A stretch of 64,000 bases of DNA, from NCBI GenBank assembly GCA_024641945.1, contig JAHECD010000009.1, positions 1 to 64,000 on the forward strand. The letters run 5' to 3'. Positions 47,058 to 54,749 of this stretch are shown here, piece by piece (position 1 is the stretch's first letter; every line of letters begins with the position of its first letter). The notes below the pieces were generated by a model that was not told where the DNA came from, ran no database searches, and saw only the letters and a list, made by a program, of their open reading frames with translations. The position numbers were made by a program, and so were the translations under genes. Source of the stretch: Rubrivivax sp. (GTDB lineage: Bacteria; Pseudomonadota; Gammaproteobacteria; Burkholderiales; Burkholderiaceae_C).

Positions 47058-48689
47058 TCAAACCTCTTCGGGCACCATCTCGATCGCCCCGCACGGACAT
47101 TCGGCCACGCACACGCCGCAGCCCTTGCAGTAGTCGTAGTTGAACTGGAAGCGCTTGCCCGGACCCAGCTTGATGACGGCATTGTCGGGACACACGCCGT
47201 AGCAGTTGTCGCACTCGAAGCAGTTGCCGCAGCTCAGGCAGCGGCGGGCTTCGAAGAGGGCGTTGTCCTCGGTCAGGCCACCCTGCACCTCGTCGAAGCT
47301 GCTGGTGCGCCGGGCGATGTCGAGTTGCGGGCGCAACGTCTTGGGCGCGTCGCTGTAATACCAGGGGTTCAGGCGCTCGAAGGTTGCCAGGGCGTGCTTG
47401 GGCGCGGCTTGCACGGTCTCGCCGCGCAGCCACGCGTCGATGCTGGCCGCCGCCTTCTTGCCGTGCCCCACCGCCACGGTCACGTTGCGCTCGGCGGGCA
47501 CCATGTCGCCCCCCGCGAACAGCCCCGCGCGGCCGGTCATCAGGGTGGCCGGATCGACCTGCACCACGCCGTCGTTCAGGGCCAGCCCGGGCACGCCTTC
47601 CAGCAGGCCCAGGTCCACGTCCTGCCCGAGCGCAAGCACCAGGCTGTCGGACTCCAGCGTCTCGAATTCGCCCGTGGGCTGCGGGTTGCCTTTCTCGTCC
47701 AGCGTCATCTTCTCGATGGTCAGCGTGCCCTGCTCGCCTTGCTGCTTGATGGTCGACAGCCACTTGACCATCACACCTTCCTGCAGGGCCTCTTCCACCT
47801 CGAAATCATGCGCCGGCATGCGCTCGCGCGTGCGGCGGTAGACGATGATGGCCTCGGTGGCCCCCAGGCGCTTGGCGGTGCGCGCCACGTCGATGGCGGT
47901 ATTGCCGCCGCCGTAGACCACCACGCGGCGGCCCAGCATGGGCTTGTCCTCGCCTTCCATGCTGCGAAGCACCGACACGGCGTCGAGGATGCGGCTCGAA
48001 TCCTTGGCCGGTATGAAGGTGCGTTTGCCGATGTGCGCGCCGACGGCGAGAAAGGCGGCGTCGTAGGCCTGCATCGTGTCCTCGATGCGGCTGACCTTGG
48101 CGTTCAGCTGCACCGTCACGCCCATGGCCGCGATGCGCTGCATCTCGGCATCGAGCACGTCGCGCGGAAGGCGGTACTGCGGGATGCCGAAGCGCATCAT
48201 GCCGCCCATCATCGGGCCGGCTTCCATCACGGTGACCTGGTGGCCGCGCCGCCGCAGGTGGTACGCCGCGCTCATGCCCGAAGGTCCCGCGCCGACGATC
48301 AGCACACGCTTGCCGGTCTCCTGCGCCGGGGGCTCGAAATGCCAGCCGCGCTTGAGGGCCTCGTCGCCCAGGAAGCGCTCGACCGAATTGATGCCCACGG
48401 CCGCGTCCAGCTTGCCCCGGTTGCACACGCCTTCGCAGGAGTGATAGCAGACCCGGCCCATGATGGCCGGAAAGGGGTTGTCGCGCGTGAGGTGCCGCCA
48501 TGCGGCCTCGTAGTCGCCGCCTTCGGCATGGAAGAGCCAGCCCTGGATGTCCTCGCCCGCGGGACACTGTGCATTGCACGGCGGCAGGCGGTCCACGTAC
48601 ACCGGACGCTCGGTGCGCCAGCTGCCCGTCTTGTTGGCCAGCGACGAGCCCGGGTCGAGCGTGATCGCGAAGGGCTTGTGCATGGTCAT
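47058..48689 (-). CDS. NAD(P)-binding GltD-like oxidoreductase fused to a C-terminal 2x[4Fe-4S] domain (2-oxoacid oxidoreductase-associated)
   Basis: GltD-like 'RLPPCNAQCPAGEDIQGWLF', 'VLIVGAGPSGMSAAYHLRRRGHQVTVMEAG', and 'CFECDNCYGVCPDNAV...CKGCGVCVAECPCGAIEMVPEE'. Confidence 0.9.
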   Translation of the reverse strand: MTMHKPFAITLDPGSSLANKTGSWRTERPVYVDRLPPCNAQCPAGEDIQGWLFHAEGGDYEAAWRHLTRDNPFPAIMGRVCYHSCEGVCNRGKLDAAVGINSVERFLGDEALKRGWHFEPPAQETGKRVLIVGAGPSGMSAAYHLRRRGHQVTVMEAGPMMGGMMRFGIPQYRLPRDVLDAEMQRIAAMGVTVQLNAKVSRIEDTMQAYDAAFLAVGAHIGKRTFIPAKDSSRILDAVSVLRSMEGEDKPMLGRRVVVYGGGNTAIDVARTAKRLGATEAIIVYRRTRERMPAHDFEVEEALQEGVMVKWLSTIKQQGEQGTLTIEKMTLDEKGNPQPTGEFETLESDSLVLALGQDVDLGLLEGVPGLALNDGVVQVDPATLMTGRAGLFAGGDMVPAERNVTVAVGHGKKAAASIDAWLRGETVQAAPKHALATFERLNPWYYSDAPKTLRPQLDIARRTSSFDEVQGGLTEDNALFEARRCLSCGNCFECDNCYGVCPDNAVIKLGPGKRFQFNYDYCKGCGVCVAECPCGAIEMVPEEV

Positions 48690-48765
48690 ACGAACTCCTG
48701 CCGGTTCTGCGCGACAGCGCCCGGTGCCTGGCCGGACCGCAGCGACCGCTGTGGAAGTGGGAGCC

Positions 48766-49776
48766 TCATGCCTGCACCTCCTCGTCGAGCAGGTCGAAGC
48801 GGCGGATGTTGCGGTCGGCGTCGGCCTGGATCTGCTTCAGCATCTCCGGCTGTCCCGGCGAGCTGCCGCTCGCGAACAGGTGCGCAAACCGCTTCTGCGG
48901 CCTGAGGTACTCGTCCACCGGCACGCGGTGCCGGATCCGGGTCACCTGCGTCACCTCGCCGCGCTCGGCCTCGAAGACCGGGAAGATGCCGGTCTCGCGC
49001 GCCAGCCGCGCCAGGCGGATGGTGTCGTGGCTGGCCGCGCCCCAGCCGAGCGGGCATGGCACGAGGACGTGCAGGTAACGCGCGCCATGCATCGTCATGG
49101 CCTTGGTGACCTTGGCTTCGAGGTCGCGCAGGTCGGCCACGGTGGCAGTGGCGACGTAGGGAATCTCGTGCGCCATCGCGATCAGCGGCAGGTTCTTGCC
49201 CTTGCCGAAATCCGCGCCGGGCTGTGCGCCCACGGCCATCGTGGTGGCCGTGCGCGCGGCCGGCGGCGTGGCACTGCTGCGCTGCACGCCGGTATTCATG
49301 TAGGCCTCGTTGTCGTAGCAGATGTAGAGCACGTCATCGTTGCGCTCGAACATGCCGCTCAGGCAGCCGAAGCCGATGTCGGTGGTGCCGCCGTCGCCGC
49401 CCTGGGCGATCACACGCACGTCTTTCCTGCCCTTGACCTTCATCGCCGCGGCAATGCCGGTGCCCACGGCCGCGGCATTGCCGAACAGGCTGTGGATCCA
49501 CGGCAGCTGCCAGCTCGTCTCGGGGTACGGGGTGGAGAAGACCTCGAGGCAGCCGGTGGCGTTGGCGGCGATCAGCTGGTTGTTCGTCGCACGCATCGCG
49601 GCGTCGACCGCATATCGCGCACCCAGCGCCTCGCCGCAGCCCTGGCAGGCGCGGTGCCCGCTGTCGATGGAGTTGCTGCGCTCGGGGCTGGACTGCACGC
49701 TGCGCTGCTCGGGCGCGAGCAGCCGGTTGCCGACGGTGAAGGTGCCGGTCTGGTAGAACTTGACGGGGGCGGTCAT
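48766..49776 (-). CDS. 2-oxoacid:ferredoxin oxidoreductase beta subunit (TPP-binding)
   Basis: 'SGHRACQGCGEALGARYAVDAAMRAT', 'AQGGDGGTTDIGFGCLSGMFERNDDVLYICYDNEAYMNTGVQRSSATP'. Confidence 0.93.
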   Translation of the reverse strand: MTAPVKFYQTGTFTVGNRLLAPEQRSVQSSPERSNSIDSGHRACQGCGEALGARYAVDAAMRATNNQLIAANATGCLEVFSTPYPETSWQLPWIHSLFGNAAAVGTGIAAAMKVKGRKDVRVIAQGGDGGTTDIGFGCLSGMFERNDDVLYICYDNEAYMNTGVQRSSATPPAARTATTMAVGAQPGADFGKGKNLPLIAMAHEIPYVATATVADLRDLEAKVTKAMTMHGARYLHVLVPCPLGWGAASHDTIRLARLARETGIFPVFEAERGEVTQVTRIRHRVPVDEYLRPQKRFAHLFASGSSPGQPEMLKQIQADADRNIRRFDLLDEEVQA

Positions 49777-49885
49777 ACGGACTCCTGCCGGGCCGCCCCA
49801 AAGGAGGCCGAGCCCCCTGGGCCGCGAAGTGGCCCCTGACGGGTCCGGGGGGCAGCGAACATCGTGAGCGTGGGGGTGGTCATCG
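49777..49885. repeat. GC-rich hairpin repeat element between oxidoreductase alpha and beta genes
   Basis: 'gggccgccccaaaggaggccgagccccctgggccgcgaagtggcccctgacgggtccggggggcagcgaac'; internal self-complementary segments such as gggccgcgaagtggccc. Confidence 0.5.
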
Positions 49886-51139
49886 CTAGTTCACCTTCGA
49901 TGCGACGGTGCCGACGTCGCGCAGCAGGTTTTCGGCAATCGGGCCGCTGCGCCGGGTGGCGGCTTCGCGTTCGAGCTGGCGGTTGACGATGCGCCAGTCG
50001 AGGTCCATGAAAGTCAGCGAGGGGAGTTTGTCGGCGATCGCCTCGGTCAGCGTGCGCACGATCGACGCCTTGGTGATCGCCCGTCCGCCCAGGCCCGCGA
50101 CGACCGTGTAGCCATGCTGGCCCAGGCGGTGCAGCGCCAGCCGCACGTCGGTGGAGACCACGCCGCCCAGGCCGACGCTGAAGCTCTTTTCCAGCACGAC
50201 CACGCGTTTCGCATGCTGCAGCGCCTCGCGCACCGCAGCGAGCGGGAACGGGCGGAACGAGTGGATGCCCAGCACGCCGATCTTGACGTCGTCGTTGCGC
50301 ATCTCGTCGACGGCGTCCTTGATCGTGCCGATCACCGAGCCGAGTGCGACGACGATGGTCTCGGCGTCTTCGGTCCTGTAGGGCCGCACCAGGCCGCCGG
50401 TGTTGCGGCCGAAGATGCCCTGGAATTCGGCCGCGATCTGCGGGATGCGTTCCAGCGCCATCAGCTGCTTGGCGTGTGCCAGGTAGCGCACTTCCATGAA
50501 GGCCTCGGGGCCGACCATCGCGCCGATGCTCACCGGGTCTGCCGGGTCCAGCACCTGGCGCGGCTCGTAGGGCGGCAGGAAGGCGTCGACCTGTGCCTGC
50601 GTGGGCATGTCCACACGCTCGTAGGCGTGCGTCAGGATGAAGCCGTCCATGCACACCATCACCGGCATGCTCAGCTCCTCGGCCAGCTTGAAGGCCTGGA
50701 TGTGCAGGTCCAGTGCCTCCTGGTTGTGCGCGGCGAAAAGCTGGATCCAGCCGCAGTCGCGCTGGCTCATGCTGTCGCTGTGGTCGTTCCAGATATTGAT
50801 CGGCGCGCCGATCGCGCGGTTGGCCACCGTCATCACGATCGGCAGGCCCAGGCCGCTGGCGTTGTAGACCGCCTCGGCCATGAACAGCAGGCCCTGGCTC
50901 GCGGTGGCGGTGTAGCTGCGTGCACCCGCTGCACTGCTGCCGATGGCCACGCTCATCGCGGCGAACTCGCTCTCGACGTTGATGAACTCGCAGGGCTGCA
51001 GTTGCCCGCTCTTCACCAGTTCGCCCAGGCCTTCGACGATGTGCGTCTGCGGGCTGATCGGGTACGCACAGATCACCTCGGGCCGGCACAGCGCCACGGC
51101 TTCGGCCACGGCGCGGGAGCCTTCCATCTGCTTAAGCAT
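49886..51139 (-). CDS. 2-oxoacid:ferredoxin oxidoreductase alpha subunit
   Basis: 'EVICAYPISPQTHIVEGLGEL', 'FINVESEFAAMSVAIGSSAAGARSYTATASQGLLFMAEAVYNASGLGLPIVMTVANRA'. Confidence 0.94.
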   Translation of the reverse strand: MLKQMEGSRAVAEAVALCRPEVICAYPISPQTHIVEGLGELVKSGQLQPCEFINVESEFAAMSVAIGSSAAGARSYTATASQGLLFMAEAVYNASGLGLPIVMTVANRAIGAPINIWNDHSDSMSQRDCGWIQLFAAHNQEALDLHIQAFKLAEELSMPVMVCMDGFILTHAYERVDMPTQAQVDAFLPPYEPRQVLDPADPVSIGAMVGPEAFMEVRYLAHAKQLMALERIPQIAAEFQGIFGRNTGGLVRPYRTEDAETIVVALGSVIGTIKDAVDEMRNDDVKIGVLGIHSFRPFPLAAVREALQHAKRVVVLEKSFSVGLGGVVSTDVRLALHRLGQHGYTVVAGLGGRAITKASIVRTLTEAIADKLPSLTFMDLDWRIVNRQLEREAATRRSGPIAENLLRDVGTVASKVN

Positions 51140-51713
51140 GGTCGAGCTCCTTCATCTCGTTCTCGACGAACGCATGGGCCTCAGCCGCGGCGTCCACGTT
51201 GGCGTCGGCCACCTTGCCCTTGAACTTGTCGTTGATCGCGTGCGATACGGCATCCAGCGTGATCAGCCCGGACAGCGCCGCAAAACCGCCCAGCAGCACG
51301 GCATTCGGCAGTGGGCGCCCCAGGTGCCTGAGGGCGATCTCGGTGGCCGGCACCGTGACCAGGCGCTCGCGGCGGAAGCGGCTCGCCAGATCGGCCAGGC
51401 CGAGTTCGTCGAACGTGCGCTTGCTGTTGATGAGCACGTAGCCGTCCGGCTTGAGGCCCTGGAAGACGTCCACCTGGTGCAGCAGCGTCGGGTCCTGCAC
51501 GATCAGCACGTCCGGCTCGAGGATGGGCTCGCGCAGCCGGATCTCCTTGTCGTCGATGCGGCAGAAAGCAACCACCGGCGCGCCGGTACGCTCGGAGCCG
51601 AAACTCGGAAAGGCCTGTGCATGGCGGCCCTGCTCGAAGGCCGCGATCGACAACATCTCGGCGGCCGTGACGACGCCCTGCCCCCCTCGACCGTGGATTC
51701 GGATCTGAAGCAT
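51132..51713 (-). CDS. 2-oxoacid:acceptor oxidoreductase gamma subunit
   Basis: 'MLQIRIHGRGGQGVVTAAEMLSIAAFEQGRHAQAFPSFGSERTGAPVVAFCRI'. Confidence 0.94.
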   Translation of the reverse strand: MLQIRIHGRGGQGVVTAAEMLSIAAFEQGRHAQAFPSFGSERTGAPVVAFCRIDDKEIRLREPILEPDVLIVQDPTLLHQVDVFQGLKPDGYVLINSKRTFDELGLADLASRFRRERLVTVPATEIALRHLGRPLPNAVLLGGFAALSGLITLDAVSHAINDKFKGKVADANVDAAAEAHAFVENEMKELDHA

Positions 51714-51771
51714 GGGCAGGCACTCCGTGAACGACGTGGGGCGATTCTTCGCCGCCCGGTGTTCAGCAGGC

Positions 51772-51785
51772 TTGAGACGCATCAA
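51772..51785. promoter_or_regulatory. FNR/ANR-like box TTGAGACGCATCAA upstream of the oxidoreductase operon
   Basis: TTGAG-N4-ATCAA, 59 bp upstream of the gamma-subunit start codon. Confidence 0.5.
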
Positions 51786-51898
51786 TGCGCGCGGGATTGA
51801 CGCGCCGGATGGGTCGCCACCGCTGTTCGCGCAATCCGTCGCCCAACGCCAGTGCGTGCATGGCCTTGGCGCACTGCCGCCGGGCGCTCAACGTGCGG

Positions 51899-52888
51899 TC
51901 AATGGGCCGTCTCGGCCGTGCGCCACCAACCGGGCACGTCGGCATTGAGCCGGATCCAGGCGAGGGCCAGCACACCCTGCCCCGCCGCCAGCCGATCGGT
52001 CGCCGCCAGGAGCTGCTGTACGGCCTCGAGCACATCGGCCTGCGAGGCATCGCCCGCGGCCTGAAGGCGCTGTGCGGCCTGCACTTCTAGCTGCCGCGCT
52101 TGAACCCGCTGCAGGTCGGCGGTGGCATTGCGACCGGCATCGACGAGTTGGCGCAGGCTGGACGCCACGTCCTGGCCCGCCTGACGGACGGTCTGCTCGA
52201 CCGACAGCTCGTCGCCCGGCAGTTCGATGGGCGGCAGGTCGGCGGCCGGGCCGATCCATCCGGACAAGCCGCCACGCACGCCGGCCGCGGCCACGTCGGC
52301 GCGGGTCAGCAGCACGACAGCCGGCAGCCGCTGTGGGACGGGCTGGTGAAAGCCGGGCCAGCGTGTGTCGGCGACGGCATCGCGCAGCGCGAACGCGGCA
52401 TCGCCCGGCGCGCCGGCAGTCATCTGCGCCAGCACGTCGGCAAAGTGGTCGCGCAACTGTGCGAATCCTTCGGCACTGCTCGTGGCGCCCGCGATGCGCC
52501 GGTCGAGCTCGGCCAGCGGTTGCGCGGCGTCCCTTCGCGGCGGCTGCGCGGCCAGCAGGTCGCGTGCGTCCTGCGCAGCCTCGCGCAGCGCCAGCGCGTT
52601 GCGCAGACGCAGGCTGTGGATGCGCAGGCCCACGTACGCCGCCGCCACATCGGCCGGCGCCGCGGTCGATGCGCCTTCGCGCGGCGCCTGGGCGCAGGTC
52701 TGCAGCGTATCCAGCGCTGCTTCGTCGAAGCCGGTCCACCAGGAGTTCGACGCCGTCACCACCGGCGGCGGCGCGCCTGGTTCGATGCCGGGTTGCCATG
52801 CCTGTTCGGTCGCGGCCGCGGCCGGAAAGACCGCGCCGCCCAGCGAGATCGTTGCGACGAATAGCGGAATGACCAGGCGTCGATTCAT
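51899..52888 (-). CDS. Divergent TolC-like / outer membrane efflux-type periplasmic protein
   Basis: Signal peptide; 'SNSWWTGFDEAALDTL', coiled-coil 'DVAAAYVGLRIHSLRLRNAL'; shorter than a normal TolC monomer. Confidence 0.5.
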   Translation of the reverse strand: MNRRLVIPLFVATISLGGAVFPAAAATEQAWQPGIEPGAPPPVVTASNSWWTGFDEAALDTLQTCAQAPREGASTAAPADVAAAYVGLRIHSLRLRNALALREAAQDARDLLAAQPPRRDAAQPLAELDRRIAGATSSAEGFAQLRDHFADVLAQMTAGAPGDAAFALRDAVADTRWPGFHQPVPQRLPAVVLLTRADVAAAGVRGGLSGWIGPAADLPPIELPGDELSVEQTVRQAGQDVASSLRQLVDAGRNATADLQRVQARQLEVQAAQRLQAAGDASQADVLEAVQQLLAATDRLAAGQGVLALAWIRLNADVPGWWRTAETAH

Positions 52889-52990
52889 CGCGGAATCCGA
52901 AAATGCAGTCACCGCACTCTGGCGCCGGGCCGTGCGCGGCGTGCTGCCGCCGCGTCAAGATTCGTAAACCGGGCCGAGTCGGCCTCGCGC

Positions 52991-53875
52991 TCAACGGCTG
53001 CGCGCAGCGTTCTCGCGGATGCCGTCGGCAAAATGCTCGAGCAGCGGCGCGGGCAGGTCGTGCCCCATGCCGGGCACGATGTCGGACACCGCGCCGTCGA
53101 TGCGCGCGGCCAGGTCCTGCCCGCAGGCCACCGGCACGAGCGGATCGTCCCGCCCATGGATGATTCGCGTCGGCGCGGCAATCCGCCGCAGCAGCGGTGT
53201 ACGGTCACCGTCGGCAATGATGGCCAGCAACTGGCGTGCAACACCCGCCGGGTGGTACGCCCGCCGCACGTTGGCGAGCAGGCGCGCGTGCAGCCACGCG
53301 GGATCGGGCGGATAGGCCGGGCTGCCAATGATGCCGAGCACACGCTGCAGATGTGACGCGGCGGCTTCGGGGTCGTTGCCCTGCGGCCGCGACATCAATG
53401 CGCGCCGCACCGCCAGGCTCGGCTGCGGCAGCCGGCGCGAACCCGACGTGGTCATCATCAGGGTCAGGCTCTTCAGGCGATGCGCATGGCCCGCCGCAAC
53501 GTGCTGCGCGATCATGCCGCCCATCGACGCGCCGCAGACATGTGCGCGCTCGATGCCCAGCGCATCGAGCACACCCACCGCGTCGGCCGCCATGTCGGCC
53601 AGCGCATACGGGCTCCTGACCGGCAGGTGCAGCGAATGCCGGAGTGCCGCCCACACCAGGCTGGGGACGTCCCGATCGTCGAAATATCGGCTCAGCCCGA
53701 TGTCGCGGTTGTCGAACCGGACGACGCGGAACCCGCGCACCACGAGCAACTGCACCAGCTCCTCGGGCCAGCCGACGAGCTGCATGCCAAGGCCCATGAT
53801 CATGAGCAGCGGCTCGGCGCCCGCCGGGCCCTGGTCGTCGACCTCGATCTCGATGCCGTTGGCCACGACCCTCAT
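52991..53875 (-). CDS. Alpha/beta hydrolase
   Basis: 'PLLMIMGLGMQLVGWPEELVQLLVVRGFRVVRFDNRDIGLS', 'HVCGASMGGMIAQHVA', 'PTRIIHGRDDPLVPV'. Confidence 0.93.
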   Translation of the reverse strand: MRVVANGIEIEVDDQGPAGAEPLLMIMGLGMQLVGWPEELVQLLVVRGFRVVRFDNRDIGLSRYFDDRDVPSLVWAALRHSLHLPVRSPYALADMAADAVGVLDALGIERAHVCGASMGGMIAQHVAAGHAHRLKSLTLMMTTSGSRRLPQPSLAVRRALMSRPQGNDPEAAASHLQRVLGIIGSPAYPPDPAWLHARLLANVRRAYHPAGVARQLLAIIADGDRTPLLRRIAAPTRIIHGRDDPLVPVACGQDLAARIDGAVSDIVPGMGHDLPAPLLEHFADGIRENAARSR

Positions 53876-53888
53876 GCGGCTGCGGCCA

Positions 53889-54719
53889 TCAATACGTCTC
53901 CGTCACGGATTCGGGCTGGTGCGCCACCTTGAAGAACCAGCGCCGCGCGCCCTGCACGTCGAACCGTTTCCAATGTGCGGGGTCCTGGCGCAGGCGGTCG
54001 AAGATCGCATACAGCGCCAGTGGGTTCATGCCCATGCCGAGATGGCTCGCGTGGACCTCGATGTTCTCGGTATGGGCGTGCCTGGTCGGATTGATGCTGC
54101 ACTGCCAGGACACGACGCCATCGGTCTTGCTGTAGATCGACGTGGTCGGCACGGGCGGCGGCTTGCGCACCTCGGCGAGCAGGTCCTCGTCGTGCGGCTG
54201 GTGCCCGCTGACGAATTGGTAGAAGCGCCACGCATTGGTGGCCTTGGGGTGGCCGGTAAAGGGCGTCCCCAGCGTGATGACGCAGCGCACGAGGTCGGGC
54301 ACTTCCTTGGCCATCTCACGGGCGTAGATGCCGCCCAGGCTCCAACCGAGGAGGCTCACACGCCCGCCGTGGCGCGAGTGCACTTTTTCGATCAGCGAAC
54401 GGCACTGCTCGAGCACGCCTTCGCGCGGTCCGAGGTTGAGGCCCTGGTCCCAGGGATAGGGCGAATAGCCCTGGTGTCGAAGGAAGCTGCGCAGCGCGAA
54501 GGTGCTGGTGTCGCCGGCACCGAGGCCGGGAAAGACGATCACCGCGTGGCCGTCGCCCGATGGCAAGCGCGACATCCACGGCGATACGGCCATCAGCGCG
54601 AGCGCTTCCCAAGGCGCCCGCGCCTCCATCATCATGAGCCAGGCGTTCGGCGCGCCGGCGGCCACGTCGCCATCGTCGTGCGGCGCGGGCGGCGGTTTGC
54701 TTCGATGCAGAAATGACAT
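53889..54719 (-). CDS. Alpha/beta hydrolase (lipase/esterase-like)
   Basis: 'VIVFPGLGAGDTSTFALRSFLRHQGYSPYPWDQGLNLG', nucleophile elbow 'GWSLGG'. Confidence 0.88.
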   Translation of the reverse strand: MSFLHRSKPPPAPHDDGDVAAGAPNAWLMMMEARAPWEALALMAVSPWMSRLPSGDGHAVIVFPGLGAGDTSTFALRSFLRHQGYSPYPWDQGLNLGPREGVLEQCRSLIEKVHSRHGGRVSLLGWSLGGIYAREMAKEVPDLVRCVITLGTPFTGHPKATNAWRFYQFVSGHQPHDEDLLAEVRKPPPVPTTSIYSKTDGVVSWQCSINPTRHAHTENIEVHASHLGMGMNPLALYAIFDRLRQDPAHWKRFDVQGARRWFFKVAHQPESVTETY

Positions 54720-54749
54720 GCAAGCAGTGTCGGGGGTGTTGCTCCGATC

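Noticed and set aside
46938-48905. 655-aa plus-strand ORF opposite the GltD-like gene
   Set aside because: Antisense shadow; the minus-strand protein has clear flavoprotein and Fe-S motifs.
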